The notes: generated by a model from the sequence alone, not told the origin. DNA of 64,000 bases from CAZGRP01 sp964527995 (GCA_964527995.1 CAZGRP010000004.1:82957-146956); one strand, 5' to 3'; positions 40,123-49,669 are shown, numbered from the stretch's first letter. Program-made: numbers and translations.

Positions 40123-41130
40123 ATGGGACATCAGAAACTCGTGACCATCGAACGACACATCATGGAGACTCAGCGGCGCTACCCGCAGGCCACGGGTGAG
40201 TTCTCCGCCTTGCTGAACGATATCGCCTTTGCTGCCAAGATCATCGCCCGCGAGGTGCGCAAGGCAGGCCTCGTGGATATTCTCGGTCTGACCGGGGAGC
40301 GCAACATTCACGGCGAGGAAGTCCAAAAACTCGATCACTACGCCCACGAGGTGATCTATCGGGCCTTGGATCATACGGGGCGACTTTGTGTGATGGCTTC
40401 TGAAGAAGAAGAAGGGCTGTTGCAGATCCCGGATCGCTACCCATGCGGCAAGTACGTTCTTCTCTATGACCCGCTCGATGGCTCCTCGAACATCGATGCC
40501 AACGTCAGCATCGGTACCATCTTCTCGATCTATCGCAAGGTGTCGACCGGCGACCGCGGCACCCTCGAGGACTGCCTGCAGAAGGGCAGTGAGCAGGTGG
40601 GCGCCGGCTACGTCATCTATGGGTCGTCGACCATGCTGGTGTTCACCACGGGAAACGGCGTTCACGGCTTCACGCTCGATCCCAGTGTCGGCGAATTCCT
40701 TCTCTCGCACGAGAACATCGTCACCCCACGCCGTGGCAAGATCTACAGCGTCAACGAGGGCTACTTTTCGCGCTGGGACGGAGCGATGCAGAATTACATT
40801 CACTATCTGAAAGAAGAGGACCGGGAAACCGGCAGGCCCTACTCGGCGCGCTATATCGGCTCGCTCGTGGCCGATTTCCACCGCAACCTTTTGTACGGCG
40901 GCATCTTCATGTATCCCGGGGACAAGAAGAACCCGAAAGGAAAGCTGCGGCTGATGTACGAGGCCAATCCGCTGGCCTTCATCGTCAAGCAGGCGGGTGG
41001 CTACGCCAGCAACGGCAGGCAGGACATCCTCACCGTGCAGCCTCGCGAGTTGCACGAGCGCACCCCTCTTTTCATTGGCAGCTATGACGACGTCCGCCGG
41101 GTCGAGGAGTTCTTCAAGAAGAAACGTTAG
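40123..41130 (+). CDS. fbp: Class I fructose-1,6-bisphosphatase
   Basis: 335 residues, full length. It hydrolyses fructose 1,6-bisphosphate to fructose 6-phosphate in gluconeogenesis. Seen: the metal-binding 'YDPLDGSSNIDANVSIGTIF' (D116, D119), 'MASEEEEG' (metal Glu), 'RYIGSLVADFHRNLLYGGIF' and 'KLRLMYEANPLAFIVKQAGG'. The ATG at 40123 has GGAGG 7 nt upstream; the open frame continues 20 codons further with no signal. Together with pfkA (14118) both directions of the glycolytic step are encoded. Confidence 0.96.
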   Translation: MGHQKLVTIERHIMETQRRYPQATGEFSALLNDIAFAAKIIAREVRKAGLVDILGLTGERNIHGEEVQKLDHYAHEVIYRALDHTGRLCVMASEEEEGLLQIPDRYPCGKYVLLYDPLDGSSNIDANVSIGTIFSIYRKVSTGDRGTLEDCLQKGSEQVGAGYVIYGSSTMLVFTTGNGVHGFTLDPSVGEFLLSHENIVTPRRGKIYSVNEGYFSRWDGAMQNYIHYLKEEDRETGRPYSARYIGSLVADFHRNLLYGGIFMYPGDKKNPKGKLRLMYEANPLAFIVKQAGGYASNGRQDILTVQPRELHERTPLFIGSYDDVRRVEEFFKKKR

Positions 41131-41212
41131 TTCCAGCAATGAACCCGCTCCGAGCCGGAGAAGGCGGAGTCGGACCAGGGCGGACTTCGTGCATCCCATG
41201 CGAGAATGGACT

Positions 41213-41257
41213 TGAGAAGAACGAGGAAGCCGGCGGTGCGGCTTCTTGTTCTTCTGT
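41213..41257 (+). terminator. Long hairpin after fbp, probable terminator
   Basis: AGAAGAAC plus AGGAAGCCG on the left pair with CGGCTTCTT plus GTTCTTCT on the right, with one bulged base and a GCGGTG loop. There is no pure T-run, but the right arm is U-rich. It lies about 90 bp past the fbp stop. Confidence 0.6.
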
Positions 41258-41305
41258 GTAGAGTCAGTTGTCTTAAAGGCCTGAGGCCGTAGGGAGAGTG
41301 TGACC

Positions 41306-43630
41306 ATGCAGGCAGTGCGTTGGGGAGGTGGGATCGTATTCTTAGGGGTGCTGGTGCTGATCCTGGAACTGATCACCGCCACGCGCCAGCGGGGCCAGAC
41401 CAACCCGGTCCCCGGGCGCTCCGAATTGTGGAACCGCGTGTGGCAGCTGCGCCGGCAGCAGATCGTGTACGGCACCGGCGATCCGGCAACGGTGGCCAGC
41501 TACCGCGAGTTTGCCGGCCGGCAAACCCAGCGCCACCGCTGGGTCGAGATCACGGCTGCACCGGACACAGCAGTGGGCCGCAGCGAGCTGACCGCGTCGG
41601 TGGCGGTTCTGGTCGGGACGCCACAGTCGAACCGCTGGCTGGCAGAGCTGGAAGGGCGCCTGCCGCTGCGCTGGAGCCGATCGGGCATCCGCCTGGGCCG
41701 GAGAGAGTATCGCCACCCCCAGGATGTGATCGTGGTTTCGCTCTTGCCGAACCCACTGGGGCCTACCGTACCGATGTCGATTGTCACCGGCGTGTCGGAC
41801 AGCTCGGTGGTGGCCTACCTGCAGCAACCACGCGCTTTGCGCTTCGGACCGGGTGACTATCGCGTCTATCGCAATGGTCAACTGATCACCTTTGGTTTTT
41901 TCAACCGCGACTGGCAGCCGGATCCCCAGCGCGAGCGCAACTTCCTCGCGGAAACTCGGCTCGTGGGCACGTCGACTCACTTCCGGTTCATCTACCACGG
42001 GAGAGATCCGCTTTCCCTGGCTGCAGGGGAGTTGAAGGCGCGCTACGAGCGAGGCTTCGAGAAAACCGCGGCTCGACTTGGGGCAACCGCCGACGGCAGG
42101 AAGATCGAAGTTCATGTCTATGATTCTTTCGAGACCAAAGGGCTGGTCACTGGAAATACGCGCCTCTATCACGCTGAACCCGCGCGCCAGCGGATCCATG
42201 TGGTGATCAACCAGGATTTCCGCGGCGACCGCCTGGTGGCGCTGGCCCGGGTGCTGATGGCACGCTGGCCGAGGCCGCCGGTCTCGCCGGCGCTCGAAGA
42301 TGCCCTGGCCATGGCTCTCTCCGACGGCTGGGGCCGTAAAGGGTATCGCCACTGGGCTGGCTTTATCACGGCCTCCAACAACGTGATCCCACTCCGGCGT
42401 CTGTTCTCGCCGGATGCGGAAAGTCAGGAGTCGCCTCTTTTTGTGCAACCGTTGCTGGGTGCATGGGGCGAGATTCTTCTGCAACAATTCGACGGGCAGG
42501 GGCTGCAGAAGCTGGCCTCGAGTTGGCCGGCCAAAGGCCTGCCGCGGCGCCTGCCGAACGGCTGGACTGCTGCCAGGATGGCGCAGAAATGGCGCTATCG
42601 TCTGGGCCAGCTCGCCGCGGCATTCGGTGGGGTGAAGGCGGTCGAATTTCGTCCCGAATTCCAGAAGGGGTTCTGTTACAGCCACGAGGGATACCAGATC
42701 TACAACGGCTACATGTCTGAGATGTCCGATGCCTCGCTGGGGCAGCTCAGAGAGTTGGGCGCCAACTGGATCTCGCTGACACCGTTTGCTTTCTTGTCGG
42801 CGATGAACCGGCCGGCGCCGTTCCACTTCTCCAGTAGTGCCGGCTCGGAGAACGACGAGAGCCTGGTGCAGGCAGCGACGACGGCCCACAGGCTGGGGAT
42901 GAAGGTGATGCTGAAGCCGCACATCTGGACCCATGCCGGCTGGCCCGGCGATCTTCAGATGCGGAACGAGGAGGACTGGAAGAGGTTTTTCGACAACTAC
43001 TACCGCTGGATCCGCCATTACGCCCTGCTGGCCGAGATGTACGATTTCGACATGCTCAGCATCGGTGTGGAGGTGTCGAAGGCGACACTCGAAAAGCCGC
43101 AAGCCTGGCGGAAGATGATCCGCCGGCTTCGGCGCATCTACCACGGACCGATGACCTACGCGGCGAACTGGGGCGAGGAGTTCGAGAAGCTCGGTTTCTG
43201 GGATGAGCTGGACTACATCGGTCTGAACTCGTATTATCCTTTGTCACAATCCAGCGATGCTACAGCGGCAGAGCTGCGACGCGGCGCCGCGAGCATCGCC
43301 CTCAGGGTGGAGAAGGTCGCTCAGAAGTATCGGAAACCCGTCATCTTCACGGAAGTGGGTTTTCCGAGTACCCCGGCCCCGTGGGTGCAGCCGCACCGTG
43401 AGAATCGGCGTGGCCGCCCCGACCCGCAGGCTCAGGCCCTGGCATACAGGGTCATGTTCGAGACGATGTGGGACCAGCCGTGGTTCTACGGCTTCTACTG
43501 GTGGAAATGGCCGACGGTGCTGGATATCGGTGGCGAGCGCCATACCGGTTTCACACCGAAAGGGAAGCCGGCGCAAGAGGTCGTCTCCGAATGGTACCAG
43601 CGACGGAGCCCGAGTCGGCGGGCTGAGTAG
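41306..43630 (+). CDS. Fusion of a degenerate peptidase_MA-like domain with a GH113-like glycosidase
   Basis: 774 residues from the ATG at 41306 (GGGAGAG upstream). One membrane segment (about 7-27) anchors it. Residues about 200-420 have the layout of a gluzincin (peptidase_MA-like) domain, 'THFRFIYHGRDPLSLAAGEL', 'DRLVALARVLMARWPRPPVS', 'PALEDALAMALSDGWG', but the HExxH helix reads ALARV and so cannot bind zinc. Residues about 455-765 are a TIM-barrel glycosidase like GH113: 'GMKVMLKPHIWTHAGWPGDL', acid/base E589 (DMLSIGVEVSK) and nucleophile E683 (KPVIFTEVGFPS). GH113 enzymes are beta-mannanases, so a mannan or related glycan is a guess. Confidence 0.82.
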   Translation: MQAVRWGGGIVFLGVLVLILELITATRQRGQTNPVPGRSELWNRVWQLRRQQIVYGTGDPATVASYREFAGRQTQRHRWVEITAAPDTAVGRSELTASVAVLVGTPQSNRWLAELEGRLPLRWSRSGIRLGRREYRHPQDVIVVSLLPNPLGPTVPMSIVTGVSDSSVVAYLQQPRALRFGPGDYRVYRNGQLITFGFFNRDWQPDPQRERNFLAETRLVGTSTHFRFIYHGRDPLSLAAGELKARYERGFEKTAARLGATADGRKIEVHVYDSFETKGLVTGNTRLYHAEPARQRIHVVINQDFRGDRLVALARVLMARWPRPPVSPALEDALAMALSDGWGRKGYRHWAGFITASNNVIPLRRLFSPDAESQESPLFVQPLLGAWGEILLQQFDGQGLQKLASSWPAKGLPRRLPNGWTAARMAQKWRYRLGQLAAAFGGVKAVEFRPEFQKGFCYSHEGYQIYNGYMSEMSDASLGQLRELGANWISLTPFAFLSAMNRPAPFHFSSSAGSENDESLVQAATTAHRLGMKVMLKPHIWTHAGWPGDLQMRNEEDWKRFFDNYYRWIRHYALLAEMYDFDMLSIGVEVSKATLEKPQAWRKMIRRLRRIYHGPMTYAANWGEEFEKLGFWDELDYIGLNSYYPLSQSSDATAAELRRGAASIALRVEKVAQKYRKPVIFTEVGFPSTPAPWVQPHRENRRGRPDPQAQALAYRVMFETMWDQPWFYGFYWWKWPTVLDIGGERHTGFTPKGKPAQEVVSEWYQRRSPSRRAE

Positions 43631-43758
43631 TTGGATCGCGAAGGGAGTCCGCCAGGAAACCCTTCCACGCGGCCTGGCGACCGGTGGGTTCGTCTCCTTC
43701 GATTTCGTTTCTTACACGAACAGTAAACAGATAACTACGGACCGACATGGAGGGAGCG

Positions 43759-44754
43759 ATGCGGCGCGCACGAATTGTGTCTACGGGGAGATTTGTTCCT
43801 GAACGTGTTGTCACGAATCATGACCTTGCCAAATTGATGCCCACCAGCGACGAGTGGATTCGCGAGCGTACAGGCATCATCGAGCGCCACTTTGTCAGCG
43901 AGGAGATCGGTGTTTCCGACCTGGGCTACGAAGCCTCGATCCGGGCGTTGGAGAAGGCGGGATTGCAGCCAAAGGACATCGACTTCATTATCTTCGCCAC
44001 CCTGAGCCCGGACTACGGATTTCCGGGTTCGGGCTGTGTGATGCAGAGGCGGCTCGGGATTCCTGGAGTGGGGGCCCTCGATGTTCGCAACCAGTGTTCC
44101 GGCTTCCTCTACGGATTGTCGGTGGCGGACGCTTTCATTCGAGCCGGCCGGTACGATCGGATTCTGCTAGTCGGCGCTGAAATCCAGTCGACCGGCCTGG
44201 ACTACAGCGAGCGCGGCCGGCACATCGCTGTGCTTTTCGGTGACGGCGCCGGTGCCGTGATCCTGGAGGCCACCGACGAACCCGAGCGAGGGGTTCTTTC
44301 CACCCACCTGCACGCCGACGGCCGTTACTTCAAGGAATTGTGGACCGAGAACCCCGGCAGCCGGCGGATTCCCCGCCTCTACCCGGAGATTCTCACCGAC
44401 GGCAGTTGCTACCCCCAGATGAACGGCCGCGAGGTGTTCAAGCATGCCGTGGTCAGGTTCCCGGCGGTGATTCACGAGGCCCTGGAAGCCAATGGCTTGT
44501 CGGTGGCCGACGTCGATCTCATTATCCCTCATCAGGCGAACCTGCGCATCACCGAGGCGGTGGCCCAGAGGCTCGGCCTTGGCATGGACCGGGTCTACAG
44601 CAACATCCAGCGCTATGGCAACACCACCGCCGCGTCCATTCCCATCGCCCTCGACGAGGCTGTCGACCGGGGGCTGATCTCGGACGGCAGCCTGGTCGTG
44701 CTGGCCGCCTTCGGCTCGGGGTTCACATGGGCGTCGGCGGCGATCCGCTGGTGA
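43759..44754 (+). CDS. fabH: 3-oxoacyl-ACP synthase III family protein (FabH-like)
   Basis: 331 residues. The catalytic triad is in place: C113 (RNQCSGFLYGL), H258 (PHQANLRI) and N288 (YGNTTAASIP). Substrate: acetyl- or acyl-CoA condensed with malonyl-ACP to begin fatty acid chains. The start at 43759 follows GGAGGGAG at 43749-43756; the ATG at 43747 is less likely. 'LSPDYGFPGSGCVMQRRLGI' and the C-terminal 'GFTWASAAIRW' place it with FabH-like enzymes, some of which have specialised roles. It is an orphan here, not in a fab cluster. Confidence 0.92.
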   Translation: MRRARIVSTGRFVPERVVTNHDLAKLMPTSDEWIRERTGIIERHFVSEEIGVSDLGYEASIRALEKAGLQPKDIDFIIFATLSPDYGFPGSGCVMQRRLGIPGVGALDVRNQCSGFLYGLSVADAFIRAGRYDRILLVGAEIQSTGLDYSERGRHIAVLFGDGAGAVILEATDEPERGVLSTHLHADGRYFKELWTENPGSRRIPRLYPEILTDGSCYPQMNGREVFKHAVVRFPAVIHEALEANGLSVADVDLIIPHQANLRITEAVAQRLGLGMDRVYSNIQRYGNTTAASIPIALDEAVDRGLISDGSLVVLAAFGSGFTWASAAIRW

Positions 44755-44807
44755 GCCAGGTCTGGTGGATCACGGCAGCGGATCGTGGTCCAGCGCAAAC
44801 TTTTTCC

Positions 44808-44836
44808 TTGACACTGCCGACTTCTTTTCTTATTAT
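44808..44836 (+). promoter_or_regulatory. Sigma-70 promoter of the first TonB-type receptor gene
   Basis: TTGACA (44808-44813), 17-bp spacer, TATTAT (44831-44836). The region 44755-44979 holds nothing else I can support. Confidence 0.82.
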
Positions 44837-44979
44837 TGCACCATTCTTTAAAGCCACACGGAAAATCCTGTAACACGGATTTCTGAAGTCTCACTGATTT
44901 ACGCCTGCGCCACGGGATCCCTCCCACACGGATGGTGCCGGGCTGCCCGCTGTAGCCCGACCGTCAATCCGTTCTGCGG

Positions 44980-46458
44980 TTGCTGTACGACACTTCATTC
45001 GGCTCTTCTTTGCCGGCCGCCACGACCGTGACACTATCCGCCCACGGCGGTGGTGTACCCGGTCGGCCTGCTGGGCTCCTCGGCATGAGGGTTGTGGCCG
45101 GAGACGCGGGCATCTCCCTCGTAGGGCCGTGCCCGGTTTCGTCACCGAAACGGATCGGCACTGTTACGGGGACGGTGACGGATAAACAAAGTGGGGACGT
45201 GCTGGTGGGCGCCAACGTCCTGATCGTCGGTACCACGATGGGTGCTTCGACCGACGCGGACGGCAAGTACCAGATCACCAATGTGCCCCCTGGCATGTAC
45301 AAGCTCGAGGTGTCCTATATCGGCTACATCACGGTCACCAAAGAGGTTCAGGTGATCGCCCGCGAACAGGCGCGGGTGGATGTTGCCCTCGAAGAAGTGG
45401 CCGTGGTCGGCAAGGTGGTGGTGGTTGAAGCCAGCCGGGCCAAAGAGCGCGAGACGCCCGTGGCCTTCACCAACATCGGGACCAGTGAGATTGAGCGGGA
45501 GTTCACGGTTCAGGACGTGCCACACCTGTTCAAGAACACGCCCGGCATCTATGTGACGACGGACGGCGGCTCGGGCCTCGGTGACTCCAAGGTACGCATC
45601 CGAGGCTTCGACGAGCAGCGCATTTCGGTGATGATCAACGGCATCGAGGAGAATGACCCGGAGTCCAAGAAGGTCTACTGGTCGAACTGGGGCTCGCTGC
45701 CCAGCGGCTCGCAGTCGATCCAGGTCCAGCGCGGCGCCGGCTCTTCGCTCTACGGCGCCGGGGCCTTCGGTGGCTCCATCAATATCCAGACCGCCGACGC
45801 GCCGGCCGTTCCCGGTTTCAAGGTTATCACGACGGGCGGCCGCTACTCCACCTACAAGCTCGGCGTCGACTACAACACCGGGCTGCTGAAGGGCAAGTAC
45901 GCCTTCCTGGCGCGGGTCAATTACCTGACCGGCAACGGCTGGCGGCGCAACACTTACTACCGCGGTCTGCAGTACTATTTCAGCTTTACCGACTTCATCA
46001 GCGAAAACAAGACGCTGCGCCTGATCCTGCACGGCGCTCCCCAGTACCATGCCTACAGCTACTTCTCCTTCTCCGCCAAGGACCTGGCACGCTATGGCCG
46101 CGATTACAACCCGCATCCCTACGTCCGCAAGAATGATCTCGGGCTGGGACCGCGGGAGACCGACGGCACCAGTCTGCTGGATGTCCTTTTCATGACGCAG
46201 AACAACAAGGACAAGGGTGGCGAGGTCATCGGCAACGGCTTTGTGAGTTTCGACAACAACGTCTACCACAAGCCACAGTTGGAAGCCCACTACACGTGGA
46301 ATCTGAACCCGAACACGCAGCTGCAGACCACCTCGTTTTTCACCATCGGTCGGGGATACGGCGAGAACATCAACGCCTCGTACAGGATCCCCCGTAATGG
46401 CAGCCAGCCGGGCTACGATTACAAGGGACGCCGTTACGTGACCGTGGGGGACGCGCGC
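44980..46458 (+). CDS. TonB-dependent receptor-like outer-membrane protein, N-terminal part (interrupted by scaffold gap)
   Basis: 493 codons up to the N run. After about 60 poorly conserved residues there is a CarboxypepD_reg domain ('TGTVTDKQSGDVLVGANVLI', 'STDADGKYQITNVPPGMYKL'), then the plug ('VPHLFKNTPGIYVTTDGGSG', 'KVRIRGFDEQRISVMINGIE', 'SIQVQRGAGSSLYGAGAFGG') and the first barrel strands. No convincing signal peptide exists in this frame, although the protein should be exported; the start (TTG 44980 or ATG 45085) is therefore doubtful. It is joined in frame to 46560-47120 if the duplicated 55 bp at the gap is collapsed, giving about 660 residues. Confidence 0.8.
46404..46458. repeat. 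55-bp duplicated sequence left of the scaffold gap
   Basis: Identical to 46559-46613. It begins CCAGCCGGGCTACGATTAC and ends GGGGGACGCGCGC. The length fits a de Bruijn graph k-mer overlap, so the two flanks probably represent one locus. Confidence 0.9.
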
Positions 46459-46558
46459 NNNNNNNNNNNNNNNNNNNNNNNNNNNNNNNNNNNNNNNNNN
46501 NNNNNNNNNNNNNNNNNNNNNNNNNNNNNNNNNNNNNNNNNNNNNNNNNNNNNNNNNN
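46459..46558. other. Assembly gap of 100 N
   Basis: Exactly 100 N, the usual placeholder for an unknown-size scaffold join. It lies inside the first TonB-type receptor gene. Confidence 0.99.
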
Positions 46559-46559
46559 C

Positions 46560-47120
46560 CAGCCGGGCTACGATTACAAGGGACGCCGTTACGTGACCGT
46601 GGGGGACGCGCGCTATCGCGGCATCGAGCTCGCCGGTTCGGCGCGAGTGGCCCGTGGCCTGGACCTCAACCTGTCGCTGTCGAAAACCAAGAACGCCTGG
46701 ACAGGCAGCATCACCGACGAGGCCAGGAGCCAACTGGGCATCGAGGAAGGAAAGATCGAGCCGGAGACACCGCAACTGATCATCGCCGGCGTGGTCAATT
46801 ACACCCGCAAGTCTTTCTACGCTTCGGCGGCGGTGCGGCATTTCTCCGACTACTACATCCTGGCCAGCAACGACCCGGTGGCCCTGGAGTGGGACCTGGC
46901 GGCGAATCAAGCGGTGAGGCAGGCAAGCACCCTGCCCGCATGGACCGTCGCCGATCTGATCTTTGGTTACCGGTTCAAGTTGCAGGGCGGGCACACCGCC
47001 GATGTGTCGCTTCACGTCTTCAACCTCTTTGACGAGAAGTACTTCCAGATCGGCAATCAGTACGGTTTGCTGCCGGGACCGGAGCGGAATATCCAGGTCA
47101 ATCTGGTTCTGGCCAGATAG
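46560..47120 (+). CDS. TonB-dependent receptor-like protein, C-terminal part
   Basis: The frame continues from the copy of the gap-flanking repeat into 'YRGIELAGSARVARGLDLNL', the conserved TonB-receptor barrel segment, and ends 'VFNLFDEKYFQIGNQYGLLP' and 'RNIQVNLVLAR', the usual last strands. After collapsing the 55-bp duplication the whole protein is about 660 residues, which looks 150-250 short of typical CarboxypepD_reg receptors, so part of the barrel may be missing from the assembly. The gene is followed by a GC-rich hairpin at 47159-47188. Confidence 0.78.
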   Translation, partial: QPGYDYKGRRYVTVGDARYRGIELAGSARVARGLDLNLSLSKTKNAWTGSITDEARSQLGIEEGKIEPETPQLIIAGVVNYTRKSFYASAAVRHFSDYYILASNDPVALEWDLAANQAVRQASTLPAWTVADLIFGYRFKLQGGHTADVSLHVFNLFDEKYFQIGNQYGLLPGPERNIQVNLVLAR

Positions 47121-47474
47121 CGGCAGCCGGCTTCGGTTGGTTCAGCAGGGGTTTGCAGGCGCCCCGTTCCAGCCCCGGAGCGGGGCGCTTGGCCCATGAA
47201 GCAGAGTCCTGTTCCGCAAAGAAAGCCACCCCGTGTGGTCGCAGACAGAGAGGCGGCGAGGCGCCGACTGCGTCCTCCCCGTCGCTGAGACCTGCCGGAC
47301 AGGCGGGGTGAGGGGGGATGTTTGCTCAGATACGGCCTCTGCACTTTTTGACTTGACAGTAATACTTTATTTGGCTATTTTCGAACGTCAAACACGGCAG
47401 CACTGGAGCCATGGGGGTCGCAATCGAAGGGGAAAACACGAAAACACAACCAATGGCCTGAGTCAAAGAAATTG
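47121..47474. other. Intergenic region before the first sorting-domain protein
   Basis: 354 bp containing a GC-rich hairpin (GCGCCCCG at 47159-47166 with CGGGGCGC at 47181-47188, no T-run) and the promoter at 47353-47381. I see no gene in it. Confidence 0.7.
47353..47381 (+). promoter_or_regulatory. Sigma-70 promoter of the surface protein gene at 47475
   Basis: TTGACA (47353-47358), 17-bp spacer, TATTTT (47376-47381). It may drive a long transcript through 59473, since the intergenic gaps downstream are short. Confidence 0.78.
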
Positions 47475-49634
47475 ATGCGACGACGGTTTCGTGTACTCTG
47501 GGTTTTGACGGCCACGCTTCTCCTCCTGCTACGTCCCACCCTGCGCGACGCATACAGCCAGACACTGCCGCCAACTGTACAAAGTCGACTGGCAAAACCC
47601 CTGGTCGACGACGAGCGTTACACCAACATCGGCAACATCGGCCTGACGATTACCAACTTCGGCACGCTCGGCGACGGGTTCGTGGTGCAACGGCCGGAAG
47701 ACCGACCTTCCTGTGAATATCCGCTCGGTTCAGGCATCGAGCACATGTTCGATGGCGGCCTATGGGTGGGGGCCAAGCGCTCCGACGGCACGGTTACAGT
47801 GACCACCGGCGCCGTGGACGTGCCGAGCCTGAATTTCAACGTCTCCGAAGGATTCGAGTTTACCAACTCGGACGATCCCAACGACGTGATCTTCGTGCGC
47901 TCCAGCCTGGCCAACTCTCCTTTCTTCGATCCAGAGGCCGTCAGCCATCAGGATTTCATCGTCAATTTCACCGACTCCAACACCGTGATTCCGGAGACCG
48001 GAGATCGCATCCCCAACCACCGGCCGCTCAACATCTCCGTCCACCTGGAGAGCTATGCCTGGAGCTTTCCTTTCGCCGACGCCTTCGTGATTTTGAACTA
48101 TAAGATCAAGAACACCGGCCGCGAACTCCTGACCGATGTCTATGTCGGTCTGTGGGCGGATCTGGTGGTGCGCAATACCAATGTCACCCCACCGCGTGTG
48201 GGTGCGCCCTTCTACCAGCATGTCGGCAACGGCTACCTCGACTCGCTGTTCATGGCCTACGCTTTTGACTACGACGGCGACCCGGGCTTTACCGACGACG
48301 GCCTGTACATCGCCTTCCGGTTGCTGGGAGCCTTCCCGCAGGCCAATGATCAGGTCTATCAAAAAAGAACCATGTACAATGCCTGGCTGTTTCGCAATCA
48401 GCAGGATCCGGTGTTGAACTCTCCGCAGGACGACGTATCCAAGTACCAGCGCATGTCAGAGACACTGCCGGCCTCGGGATTCAACTCGCTGCGCTCTGGC
48501 CCAGGAAACTATATGACACTGCTATCCACCGGCCCCTTTGCGGAACTGGCCCCAGATTCGAGCATCAACGTCGTCTTCGCCGTGATTGCGGCCCCCAAGG
48601 GTGGGGACGACCCGAACTGGATGGATACGGAGGCCAATCGCTCGCAACTGCTGGTGAACGCCGGATGGGCCCAGAAGGCCTTCGACGGTGAGGACAAGAA
48701 CCGCAACAACATTCTCGACCCGGGCGAAGATCTGAATGGCAACGGCGTCCTCGACCGCTATGTGCTGCCGACACCGCCGAATCCGCCACGACTGAAAGTG
48801 ATTCCGGGCGATGGCGAAGTCACCCTCTACTGGGACGCTCGTTCGGAGCAGTCGATCGATCTGATCACGGGCGAAAAGGACTTCGAGGGCTATCGCCTCT
48901 ATCGCAGCACCCTGGCTTCGGACCTGCCCGGCAAGAATCTCCTCAGCTCCTTCATTCGTATTGCCGAATTCGACTCGATCGACGGTCTGGGTTACGACAC
49001 CGGGTTCAATTTTGTGCGCCTGAACGAGCCGGTGACCTTTCCGGACGAGTTTTACAGAGACCCGCTGACCGGCCAAAAGGAGCAGGTGCAGTTTCGCTAC
49101 AAGTTCGTCAACCGCAACCTCCTGAATGGCTGGCAGTACGCCTATGCGGTGACGGCCTACGACCGCGGCGATCCGGGGCAGAATCTCCCGAGCCTGGAGA
49201 GCAGCCGGCTGCGCAACGTCGTGCGCGTGTTCCCCGGGGCGCCGCCGGTTTCCGAGGCCGGGCGCACCGGCCCGCGCCGCAAGATCGGCGTCTATCCGAA
49301 CCCCTACCGGGGCCATGCCCGCTGGGATGGTCTTCTGGAGCGTGACCGCAAAATCTATTTCTACAACCTGCCCCCAAAAGCTGAAGTGCGCATCTTTACC
49401 CTCGCCGGAGATCTGGTAGACACGTTTGTTCACGACAGCGACACCTACACCGGCACCGACATCCAATGGTTCGAGAAGCTGAGCAGCCCGGAGGCGGTTT
49501 TTTCGGGCGGCGAGCACGGCTGGGATCTGGTGACCAAGGATGACCAGGCTCTGGCAACGGGCCTCTATCTGTTCACCGTGGAAGATCTGCAGAGCGGCGA
49601 GATCTACCGCGGTAAGTTCCTGGTAATCAAATAG
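47475..49634 (+). CDS. Secreted surface protein with C-terminal FlgD-like/type-A sorting domain
   Basis: 719 residues from the ATG at 47475; a TTG one codon earlier is possible and no strong ribosome-binding site is seen. Signal peptide about 1-28. Family-like features are an N-terminal region with 'NIGNIGLTITNFGTLGDGFV', 'MFDGGLWVGAKRSDGTVTVT' (common in FCB secreted proteins), a calcium-type 'DKNRNNILDPGEDLNGNGVL', a fibronectin-like segment ('WDARSEQSIDLITGEKDFEG'), and the C-terminal 'GVYPNPYRGHARWDGL' to 'ATGLYLFTVEDLQSGEIYRG' sorting domain ending KFLVIK. Its role is unknown; export and surface attachment are inferred. Confidence 0.82.
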   Translation: MRRRFRVLWVLTATLLLLLRPTLRDAYSQTLPPTVQSRLAKPLVDDERYTNIGNIGLTITNFGTLGDGFVVQRPEDRPSCEYPLGSGIEHMFDGGLWVGAKRSDGTVTVTTGAVDVPSLNFNVSEGFEFTNSDDPNDVIFVRSSLANSPFFDPEAVSHQDFIVNFTDSNTVIPETGDRIPNHRPLNISVHLESYAWSFPFADAFVILNYKIKNTGRELLTDVYVGLWADLVVRNTNVTPPRVGAPFYQHVGNGYLDSLFMAYAFDYDGDPGFTDDGLYIAFRLLGAFPQANDQVYQKRTMYNAWLFRNQQDPVLNSPQDDVSKYQRMSETLPASGFNSLRSGPGNYMTLLSTGPFAELAPDSSINVVFAVIAAPKGGDDPNWMDTEANRSQLLVNAGWAQKAFDGEDKNRNNILDPGEDLNGNGVLDRYVLPTPPNPPRLKVIPGDGEVTLYWDARSEQSIDLITGEKDFEGYRLYRSTLASDLPGKNLLSSFIRIAEFDSIDGLGYDTGFNFVRLNEPVTFPDEFYRDPLTGQKEQVQFRYKFVNRNLLNGWQYAYAVTAYDRGDPGQNLPSLESSRLRNVVRVFPGAPPVSEAGRTGPRRKIGVYPNPYRGHARWDGLLERDRKIYFYNLPPKAEVRIFTLAGDLVDTFVHDSDTYTGTDIQWFEKLSSPEAVFSGGEHGWDLVTKDDQALATGLYLFTVEDLQSGEIYRGKFLVIK

Positions 49635-49669
49635 GTAGTTGAGGACCTAACCGTAAAGGAGGGAAAGCG

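Noticed and set aside
45085..45170. ATG at 45085 as the true start of the first TonB-type receptor
   Set aside because: It has no ribosome-binding site and still no signal peptide. It was kept only as an alternative.
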